From assembly GCA_039720395.1 (NCBI GenBank), contig JBBPBK010000130.1, positions 360,067-424,066 on the forward strand: a stretch of DNA of 64,000 nt, given 5' to 3'. The notes below the pieces were generated by a model that was not told where the DNA came from, searched no databases, and saw only the letters and a program-made list of their open reading frames with translations. Position numbers and translations under genes: made by a program. Positions 52,001-62,339 of this stretch are shown in pieces (position 1 is the first letter of the stretch; each line of letters opens with the position of its first letter). The stretch comes from Liquidambar formosana (Eukaryota > Streptophyta > Magnoliopsida > Saxifragales > Altingiaceae).

Positions 52001-55000
52001 TGAAATATTTTGAACAGCACCACACTGTTATTCTGTTCTTCAAAGATTATAGACAAAGGAAGAAATATGGTACCAATCAATGAGGGGAAAACCCAATGCC
52101 GGGGATTCAAAATGATCATTTCTACCAGCCGAAACCCCAATAAAAATCTCGTCATCAATAAGCATCTATGAGGAAATACAGAATGCTTACTTGAAATTCA
52201 ATTTGTTAGGTCTAAAGTGCACAAAACATATTCAATTTAAAAATAATAAATTTAAAAAAAAAAAAAAAAACCACAAAAGAGAGGAAATCAAGACCTACCT
52301 TTGATTGCCAACTCTGGAGGCCTGCCTGTCTGCTGATGTTTACAGTACAAGCAGGTGATGTCAGCATTTGGATTCATAAATTTACCGTTCTGGATCGACA
52401 AATCATCTTTACTGCTCTTGTAACAAGTTAAAATATCCTCTTTGAGATTCTAGGGTTTGTTCTACTGTAAATACATAAGAATGTTGCTGACTAGTCGGGC
52501 TTATTACAATTTACAGCTACCAGTAATATGCTATCTTTCTGACTAGTTGTTTGTGGCAGATAAAACCACTTATAGCACCGACGAAACAGATCATGAAACT
52601 TGGTGTGAAAAATTATGATTGGCATGAGCTATTCCCAAAAGGTACTCTCCATTTCTTTTCATATAGTTTGCTTAAAGAGTTGAACATGAATTTAATTGGT
52701 CTTACGATATTGAATATATATATATATTTGTTTTTTTTGGTTGTAGTCAACAGTAATGCTGGTGCAATTGTGGCTGTTTGGGCTCCTATAATAGTTGTGA
52801 GTTTTTCTTATCAGGATCTGTGCCTTTTAAATTGGCTGACGGTTTGTAGTCTGCAACATAACCACGATAACATTGGTTCCATCCAAGTTCACATGGGGAA
52901 AAAATAAGAAGACATAAATAGAAGAAAGGTTTTCTTAACATGTGCCCTTAACAATTAATGAGCCAATCATTGCACGGAGAAATGAGTTTGCACAGTTTTT
53001 TAAACATTTTCACATTTTTCTAAGAAACTTTCATCATTCTCTATGCATTTTCACCATTTCTCATGCAATGATTGGCTCATTAATTACAGCTTAACATGTG
53101 CCCTTAGGGCACACGTTAAGAAAACCTATCAACTTATGAATCAGTAAAGATGAATCTCAATATCTCTATGATAGTATATTGAGTTCTTGGTTCTAAATTA
53201 TCTTTTTGAGCAAATTTTTTTCGATATCTGACATTCATTTATCTTGTTTTGTGTTTATTTTAGGTGTACTTCATGGACACACAGATATGGTATTCTGTTT
53301 TCTGTACAATCTTTGGCGGAGTTTATGGCATTTTGCATCATCTTGGCGAGGTAACCAGTACTTTTTTCTTTTCCAAATAATGTGGCTGCGGTCTCACTCT
53401 TATTGTTTTATATAGATTCGAACGTTAGGGATGCTGAGGAGTAGGTTTCACTCCTTGCCTTCTGCATTCAATGTCTGCCTTATACCACCCTCTTCAAGAA
53501 ATGACCAACAAAGAAGCAGAAAAAGTTTTTTCCGCAAGAGATTTCGGAAGGTACAAGCTTTTCAAATTTGTGATATGGTTACTAAATTGCTTAAAGGATC
53601 TCTGTTTTCCTCAAGCTGTGACCATTTTGCTGATGCTGCTGTCTCAGGTTTCAGAAAATGAGAAAAATGGTGTTGCCAAGTTTGTTCTAGTATGGAACCA
53701 TATTATTGCTAGTTTTCGATCAGAGGATTTGATAAGCAACAGGTTGATTTTATTTTTTGCTAAGGTGATCTTCCAGGGTTATCTAATAGGGACTAGTATA
53801 AGATAGATGAAAAAATTTATGTTTTCACTAACAGGGAGCTGGATTTGATGACAATACCTACGTCATCTGACTTATTCTCTGGCATAGTTCGTTGGCCTGT
53901 TTTCCTCCTAGCAAATAAGGTATGCTATTCACACTCAAAACTTTGAATCTTTTCCTGTTATTGTTGCTCATCTCTAAACACATCTTCCTATTCTTACTAG
54001 TTTTCAACAGCATTGAGCATTGCCAGAGATTTTATTGGGAAGGACGAGATTCTTTTCAAAAAGATTAAAAAGGATGAGTACATGTACTGCGCTGTAAAGG
54101 AGTGCTATGAGTCACTGAAGTACATCCTTGAAATTCTTGTTGTTGGAGATCTAGAGAAAAGGTAGAGAAGACATCTTCTGAGCAAATCTACTCTTCCATT
54201 AACATTTTTGGTCTTACAGATCCTTCTAAAGTTCAGCAAATATCTTAGAGCGGACTCTGTGTGTAAGTGTGTGCATGTGCACACGAGCATGTGTGTCTGA
54301 TGTGGTGGTTCATGCATTAATTTCAGGGTTATTTCTGGTATATTTAATGAAATTGAAGAAAGCATTGAAAGATCAAGTCTTCTTGAGGACTTCAAGATAA
54401 GTGAACTCCCAGCCCTACAAGCTAAATGTATTGAATTGGCTGAACTTTTGGTAATTCTCACACTGCAAAGCTTTAGTTCTAGTTTTGACAATTGAATTTT
54501 GTTTCCAAATACTTAGATCCCTGATGACTTGTTATATGACATAATTTAAGGTCGAGAGCAATGAACACCATCAGGGTAGAGTTGTGAAAGTACTCCAAGA
54601 TATCTTTGAGCTCGTAACAAATGATATGATGACAAATGGTTCCAGGTATGATGCACTCAGAATCTATCGGATTTGTAGTTCAATATTAATGGTTCATTTT
54701 ACCAAAGTACACTCCAAATGTGTACAGAATACTGGATTTGCTCTACTCTTCCCAACAGATAGAGGGAAATTCAATTGATTTCTCTAGACTGATTGAACCG
54801 CAATTATTTGAATCAACTGTTGGCAAGCATTCTATCCATTTCCCAATGCCAGAGAGTGGCCCTATGAATGAACTGGTGATGTCCTTCACATCTTGTAGCT
54901 TTCTTTTCTTATCATCATTAATTGAGGATTGTTTGTTATTCTTGGGTCAGAATCATTGATTCTGCTTTTAGCTAGGCAGTCTGTTCTGCAACATGCATGC

Positions 55001-58000
55001 CCATTTTTTTAAACACACAAACACCTGTATACATGTACACTGATACATGTACTTACATGTGCATGACATACGACACATTATAACAAAACTGTTTCGAATT
55101 TTTGGTGGCAGATCAAGCGTTTTCTTTTGTTGCTTACTGTCAAAGATACAGCAATGGACATGCCTGCAAACTTAGAGGCTCGGAGGCGCATTTCATTCTT
55201 TGCTACTTCTCTCTTTATGGATATGCCCACTGCTCCTAAAGTACGCAATATGATGTCATTCAGGTCAGACTGTCTTGTTTTCCCTATATTGTTTCTTCAT
55301 AAATTCTAGCTATTTTTGCATTATTGTTTTAATTTAACTGTTTTTTCTATTAATGTCTTGACTTCCGAGGTCACTAAATCTATAGACAACAAGCTAATTA
55401 CTTCTCAACAAGAATAAATATTAATTTTAGTGACATTGAAGCTATCAATTTAGTTGTTAGGAATCCTTTATAAGCTATTTAATGACTTCAATTTTTTTGG
55501 GGGTGTAGAGTAAAAGTTCACAGTTCTGCTGTTGGATTTGAGTTCTTTCAAAAACTCCAAGAAGGTGTTATGCTTTGTTTTCTTATGATGTGATTTATAG
55601 AATGTACTAGTGTGACTAGTATTATCTCTTTCTTTTTTCTTCTCTTTCAATTTCTCTCTAGTTGCTTGCTTTCTTCTACAATGTATGCAGTTATGGTTCG
55701 TTCTTATGTAATCTAGTCATTATATAGCCTTAAATTTCCCCTATTTCGGATCCCTTGTACCAACTCTAGCACAAAAGCTCAACCTTCAGTTTTCCTTTGA
55801 AAGTCCTATATGAGATTGGCACCAAAGCCTAACGTTTTCACCATCTCCCCTCATAGTGGGAAGATTTTGGATAGCTTAAAGACTTGTTAAAAATTACAAA
55901 ATATTGTGAATTCAGCAGTTGAGGTGCAAAAGGACGCTCCGGAGGTGGAATGACAAAGAGGAAGGAGTTTCTGATCATGAACAAGTTGATTAGTAATCTG
56001 GTCCAGCATTAACCCTAGGTCTGCAAAATTAAGAACCCCTCCACAGGCTTTGATGGTGTATTGGCACGTGGTTTAGTGGTTTTCTTGATCTTTAATAATA
56101 TTTTTAGGAGAAACCAACCCAAAAGCCTAAGCTTTAGGTGGAGGGTCCAAACATGTATATGAGGTCATATTAAACCCAATATTAAGGTGATGTGAGACTT
56201 ACCAATAAATGTAAATTACTGGTTTTAGACTGGATATGTTGCACAATATTATGAAGTTATGTAGTTTCTCTATGTGTACAGTGATGTTTATTGTGTCTAT
56301 TGTTGGTCTATGATTTAGACACACAATGCATTCCTTTTCCCTTGTGTGCTATGCATCTGCTGTTAAGTTTTCTCTAGGTTCTAACTTGTAACTTTATCAA
56401 TCAAGTCTTGTGCGTTATTACATTAACAGTAGTTCTGTATGAAACTTTTGAGCTTGCAGTATCAATTCCAGGGGTGCACCAATAACTTTAAGTTTTATAT
56501 ATTAACTTACTTACCGTTTAGTTATTTTTCTCGAATGTTCATCAGCTGTTATTTAAGCATCACTAAGCTGATTTTTACAGCAATAATTAACAAACTGGGG
56601 AAGAGGAGAACATTCTGAAAAATTTATACAACCCCTAGATTATATTCAACATTAATAGTTAAGAGTATGCACTTAAAATTTTAATTATTTTATCTCACTG
56701 AGAGATGATTGATTGGCCATAGATTGTTCCTGATTCAATATATCTCTATGGTACAGTGTTATGACACCACATTACATGGAAGATGTTAATTATTCGATAA
56801 AGGAGCTTTATTCAAGCCAACAAGCAGTTTCCATTATCTTCTATATGCAAAAGATATATCCAGGTTACTATAAAATGGAACTGCTTTAGTATTCAGATTA
56901 TATTAATTTTCATCCATATTGATTCAACTCTAAGCATCTGATTATTCTTTTGTTTTCTTAGACGAGTGCGAAAACTTTTTGGAACGCATGGGTTGTGAGA
57001 ATTTTGAAGGATGCAAGGAGGAAGAGGTTAGAAATTGGGCTTCTTTCCGGGGGCAAACACTAAGCAGAACTGGTAAATGAAAAAGATCCAATAATTTTTG
57101 GTATTTAATCCTAGACAAGCACAGATAATTTGGTTGTCCAGAATTTAACCTCCATTTTTTTTCAATGGTAAATTAACCTCCATTTTTTTTCCTCCAGTTA
57201 GAGGAATGATGTACTATAGAGAAGCCTTAAAGTTGCAAGCATTTCTTGAAATGGCCAAAGATGAAGGTTTGTTGTGTTAAACATTCATTTCAAATTCTGA
57301 ATATAGATAGTATCATTCAGCAGCCTCTGTTTATAATCCATTGTTAATGTAATCCATCCTTATTAGAGTGAGGCCTCAATGTGATGCCTATTTGCAAGAC
57401 TTGATGATTATTTCTTAAAGAGAGATTTTGCTAAAACCATGTTTGCCATGTGGCCTGATTTTTTTGTCCAGATCTTCTTGAAGGTTACAATGCCATTGAA
57501 AGGGGAAATCGTGCATTATCAACTCACTTAGATGTGCTAGCAGATATGAAGTTCACATATGTCATTTCCTGTCAAATGTTTGGATCACAAAAATCTTCCG
57601 GAGATCCTCATGCACAAGACATTCTTGACTTGATGATAAGGTAATCCTTCTCCAAAGAATGAAACAGGAAAGAAAAAAAATGCAATAGTACTCAACTTAT
57701 AAAGCGGATGTTAAATTCATATTAACTGTAGCTGTGCCATAATTGCTTGAAGGTACCCATCCTTGCGTGTTGCTTATGTTGAGGAGAAGGAAGAAATTGT
57801 GGCATATAAGCCTCGAAAGGTTTATTCTTCAGTATTGGTTAAAGCTGTCAATGGTCTTGACCAGGTAGTGGGTTATTCGGGTTCTGTTATGGCTTTTAAA
57901 GTAAAGGATTAATTATGTGATCTATGATTTTATGGAAATTTGGTGCTACTATGCTATATAGGTTGGCTATAGTATTTTATAAATTTCTTTGAAATTTTTT

Positions 58001-60352
58001 CTGGTATTGCTGGAGCAGGTATAATTTTTGTTTTTTGTTCTATATATATATATATATATTTTATTTTTTTTTTAATTTTTAAAATAAGAAAATGATCACA
58101 TAGGGTCCGCATAAAACTGATATAAGTCTACAGTGCAACTTGGTGTTTTAATGAAATATATAGAAATGGTACATGATATTAAACGGGGCATTTGGGCTCA
58201 AGTCTTAATTTGAAGACTTGTGCATGTTCAAGTCCCATTAAAAAATACTTCAAGTCGTAAGTCCTCTTAAACATGGCAAGACAAAAATGCCCCTGCCATA
58301 TAAACAGAGATCATTCAAAACATATTATTAAAGATTCTGCATAATCCATGGAGAAAATATCAACCAAATCTCCCGTAAATCATGTTACCACATAACTAAT
58401 GATTCCATAACTGTTTTTACGTTGGGAGCGGCTCCTCAACAATTGAAGGGAAATACTAGATATCCATTATTTCTTGTAATTAGTGGACACGTCAATTTAC
58501 CCATGGATCCATGGTTCCACTTTAGCCACATCGTCATATTAATTTGAATAAAATAAAACATGTACAGTTACTTCCCTTACGGCATTTCCCAATGCACTCT
58601 ATTGATGCATATTCAAACCCAACTCCAATAAGGCTGTTGGGATAATCACTGGCCACCACTATCTCATCACCCTTCTCGGTTCAACCATCATCACCATAGC
58701 CTTCATCTCAACCCCAACACATGATTTGATGAAAGTGTGTGACTGGAGGGTTATGGTGGTGATGTAAAGCAATGGTGGAGAATATATAAGAAGATGAAAA
58801 AGGTGAATGCGATGAAGAGTTACACATGAAATTGAAACTATTTTTCCTCCTACTCCTTTTCTATTCATGTAACTATTTAAGAATATGACTATTTAAGAAT
58901 ATAACTGTTTAAGCATATAATTGTATGATTTGAAGATTTACAAGCTGTAAATCTATAATAATTATTTATCAAATTTTATTATTATCACATTTAGACTAGG
59001 ATCGTATATTATTTTATTTTGTTAAGGCAATAGATTGCATATTGGAGCAAATAGTTACATAATTGTGATATTATGTAACTATTTTACAATAAAATCTGTT
59101 GATTTACAATAAAATTAGGAAACTGACATTTGAATCGGAAAATATGGAAGAGAAAAACGGAAAACATCAAAGCAAAAATGGGAGGAATCACATTGATTGC
59201 CTACCATATCAGTTGAGATGGGCAAGGTTGGTATTTGCGAAAAAGGATCAGCCAGCGTTTTCTTGAAACATTACTGTTTGAGCTTCAATATGGACTTGGG
59301 GCTATATAAAAAAAACAGTTGTGACTGCTGGCTTGATGATTTTCTCAAAATGGACTTTTGGCATATTTCCCCATATTAAAACTCACATGTTGGAAAATTC
59401 TTTCTCTGGTTTTTTTTAGCTTTCTTATAACTATATCTAATAATATTTTCTTATCATCCAAAGTATTAGATAAATCATTTATAGCCCCGCCCCACCCCCT
59501 CACCCCCCCTCCAAAAAGAAAAAAAGAAAAACGAAAGAGTACCAAATAGGTCATTCCTAGAGAAAATTATAGGGAAAGAAACATAGAGAGTATCGAATAT
59601 TTCATTCTCACTCCTTAGGATCCCATATTAGTACTCAAGAATACTTTTAATTAAGATTATAGTGCAAAACATTAAGCATTCAGATGGTCTGACTTGTAGA
59701 AACATGTAACTCTGCCAGCATTTCCAGCTATAGCATGCCTTACAGTTAGTAATAATTATCATGGAAGTATAGCTATTATGTATTAAAGAATAAATAAATA
59801 TATATATAGATTGATAAATAAAGAATTTATCAATAAGAGATAAAAAAATACAAGAAGACAAGAAGTTATAAATAAAAATGCAAGAAGCATTGAACCAAAA
59901 AAAAAATGCAAAAAGCACAAAAAAGTGATAGCTTCAAGGTGGGTAGTGATCCCCCATAAAAGTTTCCAAAGACATACTCCATTTTTTTCCAAAAAATCCG
60001 CTTCCACATCAGCTAACCTATGCATCAAATAGACAGTAAAGAACCAAGGCTGATAACTCAAAACTTTCTCTCAAATAGTGGCTGTTATCTCCTATTTCGT
60101 TCCACCCCATTTTTAACCCAAGAAATATGGTGGAGGAATCACCCTTAATCAAAATATCTCTAATCTCATTAGCCTTCGCATACTTAAGCCAAGTAACAAT
60201 GCAAGATGGGTATATCTCTAGACACCTAGATGGGTATGTATGTATAATGATCAAGACTATTAATGAATATGTATGTTGATCTATATCAATTAATTTTTAG
60301 AATAGATACTCATACAAATTAATCGTGTGCCAGGAAACAGATTCGAACTGGT

Positions 60353-60384
<32 letters not shown>

Positions 60385-61856
60385 TCTAAGCTATCCTGAC
60401 CATTCCTGACGCATCATCCTCATTTTACTAGATGTCGGCCTTAATAGCAAACCTTTGTCTTGGGGCGTAGAATATGAACATCATCTTGATGACCCCTAAT
60501 AATTCCTTTCGCTCTAATAGCACTTGGTTACCAAACGAACAACTGTCAAATTTGTGATTAATCATACCATGAGGAGGAGGGGTCCAAAACGATCTTTACA
60601 ATTATGACTAGGTCTCGATAAGCACACTCCTTTCCAATCCATGACGGGAACGAAAAATCCATTAGATTAAGGGAAAATGGAATGTTCTTAAACTCCTTAG
60701 AAGTGGAATCCCACAAAGAGGTTAAAGCCCTTGTGTTATCTTACAAAGAATGGAAACTACCTCTCATCTTAAAATATGCCAGTGTTTTTTTTTCCATCAA
60801 ATACTCCACGTAATAGTCATCAACCCAAACTTCTATAGCACCTTTCCTCTCTTACCACCAAAACCCAAAAAATAACATTTAATCATAGAAGCTATGGAAA
60901 GGGGAGGAGCCAACATGCCAAATCAAATTATCTATTCCAAATGAACTTAGCAAGGGGATAATATAAGAATGACTGATTAATTAATTCACCATATATGATC
61001 TATGCAACACATAACACACATTGGCTGTCAACCTTTTTGGCTCTCTCTCTCATCTCTCTACCAAGTCTCAAAACCTTAACTTGTGCCTCACGACACATAT
61101 GCAAAGCCAATAAGCTACGAGGCTTGGGTTATAACCTATAATCTAATAATTTGATAGAGATTTATAACTATCTTATGTACATTCATATATATATATGTGT
61201 GTGTGTGTGTGTGAACAATTGAACATATATTCAGGTATCTGCGCATATAAAGGGGAAATTATGCCTAATAATTTACTAAAATTTCTCATGGCATTAGTAA
61301 TTAGTAATTATAGGAAAATATAAAAAATTTTGCGATAGTGGAGGTTATTGATTAACAAAAAATTTGATTTAAGGGGCCAGCCTTCCTGTTTATGAATTTG
61401 CATAAATTTTTTACTATTAACTTGAAAAATAAGCCATAGGACAATCTACATTATATCATCTGTTTTTAAAACCAGCTATTTTTCTCATATATTCTTTTAA
61501 TTGTTGATTGAAGTTTATTTTTATAACTTGTTAAATTGTTGTCTTTATAGGAAATATATCGCATAAAGCTTCCTGGTCCACCAAATATCGGAGAAGGGAA
61601 GCCTGAGAATCAAAACCATGCCATAATTTTCACACGTGGTGAAGCTCTCCAAACAATTGATATGAATCAAGTACGTTCTATTTCCATTCCCTAAGAAATA
61701 AGTAACTTCTAGTATTTTGTTCTTATGGTGTCTGGATTTATAGGATAACTACTTGGAAGAAGCTTTTAAAATGAGAAACGTTCTCCAAGAATTCTTCGCC
61801 CAAAGGACTTCGGCCTCCTACAATACTTGGTTGAGGGAACACATATTCACTGGAAG
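32838..61856 (+). CDS. Callose synthase (glucan synthase-like), CALS8/GSL4-like; 3' end outside the window
   Basis: Plasma-membrane 1,3-beta-glucan synthase using UDP-glucose. Exons: 32838–33048, 35115–35215, 37800–37921, 38042–38120, 38239–38349, 38616–38732, 38931–39023, 39110–39201, 39476–39602, 40180–40317, 40386–40462, 40574–40733, 42346–42471 (alternate copy 42125–42250), 42562–42679, 46338–46666, 49628–49680, 49777–49837, 52560–52641, 52747–52796, 53264–53350, 53416–53550, 53648–53742, 53835–53919, 54001–54161, 54327–54450, 54551–54645, 54728–54875, 55112–55263, 56757–56863, 56962–57072, 57198–57266, 57472–57640, 57753–57864, 61551–61670, 61744–61856. All introns are GT–AG and phases agree; about 1376 codons of some 1950. 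The N-terminal cytosolic part ([30 protein letters not shown], residue ~325) is followed by membrane helices (~500–780). The catalytic domain starts near residue 1110 ([13 protein letters not shown]) and reaches REHIFTG. The remaining catalytic core and second membrane cluster lie to the right. CALS8 assignment is from memory of motifs. Confidence 0.9.
33122..35095. repeat. Diverged repeats within callose synthase intron 1
   Basis: A block with GCCAGCTTAA … CTTGGATTAGACAATTAGAGAAATGG … GATTTCTAGTCACAAAATTTGCAAA occurs near 33122–33270 and 33322–33475, and again in weaker form near 34720–34790 and 34920–35095. A separate duplication of about 90 bp (GCCATGTTAGAG … GGTGTTTCCTTACA … AAAAAGGAG) lies at 34338–34490, and a long (AT)n run at 34018–34072. 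Confidence 0.55.
34018..34072. repeat. (AT)n microsatellite
   Basis: About 27 dinucleotide units in intron 1. Confidence 0.95.
35416..36720 (-). mobile_element. Tandem array of a TRIM-like miniature LTR retrotransposon
   Basis: Seven LTR-like blocks alternate with six internal segments in intron 2. Blocks: ~35416–35515 (left-truncated), 35622–35733, 35841–35940, 36011–36123, 36229–36346, 36467–36579 and ~36686–36720 (truncated). On the minus strand each full block runs TGTTGG … TTAACA, is followed by a version of TGGTATCAGAGC (the initiator-tRNA-Met primer site) and is preceded by a G-rich tract such as CACGTGAGGGGGAGTG, like a polypurine tract. Block plus internal segment is about 220 bp. 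This is the layout LTR–PBS–spacer–PPT–LTR repeated with shared LTRs. There is no coding capacity. Confidence 0.75.
36721..37799. other. Remainder of callose synthase intron 2
   Basis: AT-rich DNA; short frames here resemble nothing known. Confidence 0.5.
38759..38792. repeat. CT-repeat and C-run
   Basis: (CT)n, then about 18 C, then (CT)n just after the donor site of exon 6. Confidence 0.9.
41534..41794. mobile_element. Stowaway MITE
   Basis: Termini CTCCCTCCATTCCTAATT and, inverted, CTCCCTCCGTTCCTATTT, with TA on both sides (41532–41533 and 41795–41796), the Tc1/Mariner-type duplication. 261 bp, non-coding, in callose synthase intron 12. Confidence 0.9.
42125..42250 (+). CDS. Duplicate copy of callose synthase exon 13 (copy a)
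   Basis: 126 bases (42 codons, phase 0 at both ends) with TTTTCAG before and GTCTTG after, and no stop codon. It aligns over its full length with 42346–42471. It differs at positions that the family keeps: SFGQI instead of SFWQI, NFHRMW instead of SFDRMW, MWRF instead of MWSF. The second copy keeps the usual residues, so copy a is the relaxed one. It could be skipped, used instead of copy b, or included with it without shifting the frame. Confidence 0.75.
42346..42471 (+). CDS. Callose synthase exon 13, canonical copy (copy b)
   Basis: 126 bases, phase 0, acceptor AATTTCAG and donor GTCTGT. It encodes [17 protein letters not shown] followed by RSFDRMWSF, matching the family at the entry to the first membrane cluster. 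The duplication unit is 221 bp and includes the preceding intron: 42043–42124 resembles 42267–42345. Confidence 0.88.
43945..45660 (+). mobile_element. Degenerate LINE (L1-type) reverse transcriptase in callose synthase intron 14
   Basis: Successive frames give [18 protein letters not shown] (RT block), then [13 protein letters not shown] where the catalytic FADD should be (mutated to FVNY), then [37 protein letters not shown] and [14 protein letters not shown]. The zinc-binding tail follows ([20 protein letters not shown]). Many stops and shifts; same strand as the host gene. It accounts for most of the 3.7-kb intron. Confidence 0.85.
48481..48792 (+). mobile_element. Probable tRNA-derived SINE in callose synthase intron 15
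   Basis: GC-rich island in an AT-rich intron. It opens with a box A-like TAGTGGCAGTTGG and a box B-like GGGTTGAAGCC about 45 bases on, then a non-tRNA body ending in a pyrimidine/AT tail. It differs from the SINE at 3111. I did not find a clear target duplication. Confidence 0.5.
49838..52559. other. Callose synthase intron 17
   Basis: 2.7 kb with a G-run at 51064–51077 and A-runs near 52253–52270. I see no gene or clear element. Confidence 0.5.
52928..53126. mobile_element. Fold-back MITE with ~70-bp arms in callose synthase intron 19
   Basis: The left arm starts GGTTTTCTTAACATGTGCCC and the right arm ends GGGCACACGTTAAGAAAACC. Inner parts pair again through AATTAATGAGCCAATCATTG. About 199 bp, non-coding. 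No clear target duplication. Confidence 0.75.
56112..56206 (-). repeat. Fragment of the TRIM-like LTR (intron 28)
   Basis: Shares AAAAGCCTAAGCTTTAGGTG and the TATATGAGGTCATATTAAAC … GATGTGAGA order with the LTR blocks at 35.4–36.7 kb, without the primer-site segment. A truncated solo copy. Confidence 0.65.
57865..59780. other. Callose synthase intron 33, left part
   Basis: AT-rich with an AT microsatellite near 58041–58060. No gene seen. Confidence 0.5.
59900..60210 (-). mobile_element. LINE RNase H fragment, antisense in intron 33
   Basis: The minus strand reads [19 protein letters not shown], with the Asp of the RNase H 'GDS' motif, and after a shift [20 protein letters not shown], which fits the closing HxxRxxNxxAD motif. 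This matches the RNase H end of plant non-LTR elements. Truncated at both ends. Confidence 0.65.
60328..60400 (-). tRNA. Plastid-type tRNA-Phe (GAA) fossil, nuclear plastid DNA insertion
   Basis: On the minus strand 73 bases fold as tRNA-Phe with anticodon GAA in CTGAAAATC. The acceptor stem is intact with one G–T wobble; the T-stem has one mismatch. It closely resembles plastid trnF from memory, and the ~35 bases upstream (60401–60436, GATGATGCGTCAGGAATGG on the minus strand) resemble the end of the plastid trnL–trnF spacer. It therefore looks like a piece of plastid DNA in the nucleus and is probably not a working gene. Confidence 0.75.
60437..61550. other. Callose synthase intron 33, right part
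   Basis: Contains a (TA)n(TG)n microsatellite at 61186–61212. A minus-strand stretch at about 60560–60760 faintly recalls a LINE endonuclease region, but too weakly to call. Confidence 0.4.
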
Positions 61857-62149
61857 GTTTGATTCTTGATCCTATAAACTATAATCACCACATTGTCTCC
61901 ACATTGTGCTCTTGCATGAGTAAGCGCCTCATAATAGGAAACTAAGTGAGGATTTGTTGCCAAAATGAAATGTATTGCCTTAAATGAAAAATGAAATGTA
62001 TAGCTTGAAAATTTAAATTAGAACAAACTATCAAATCATTTGAGGTTCTTATGGCTTGTGTTATAGACTTTAGTAATTTATTTAATACCTGAATTTTATG
62101 ATTCTGGACATTGGCATAGTTGAGATTGATTTCTAGGGTTTTTTAGCAC

Positions 62150-62335
62150 TCGATAAAAGGACGAAGAAGATAAAGAAAAAGAATAGAGAGATGGAATAAA
62201 GAGGTCGGGTTGAATAAGAAGGATCATCTCATTAGTTGGGATTTAGTGTCGTTCCTAAACAGAATGGGGTCTAGTTTTGAATGTAGCTTGTATGAACAAA
62301 GCATTGATAGGGAAATCGTAATGGAGGTTTCCTAA
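62150..62335 (+). mobile_element. Small LINE fragment in callose synthase intron 35
   Basis: Reads KKDHLISWDLVSFLNRMG and then CSLYEQSID. This is the stretch just after the RT 'RDFLW' region, as in the LINE at 44.6 kb (RIIWLIGV … [10 protein letters not shown]). Short and broken. Confidence 0.55.
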
Positions 62336-62339
62336 AGGA

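Noticed and set aside
52551..52907. A single 118-codon frame across callose synthase exons 18 and 19
   Set aside because: It reads through an intron; the family alignment and GT–AG sites split it into two exons.
53471..53806. 111-codon frame overlapping callose synthase exons 21–22
   Set aside because: Different frame from the conserved protein; chance.
60560..60780. Possible LINE endonuclease on the minus strand
   Set aside because: Only a few residues recall the domain and no catalytic residue can be assigned.
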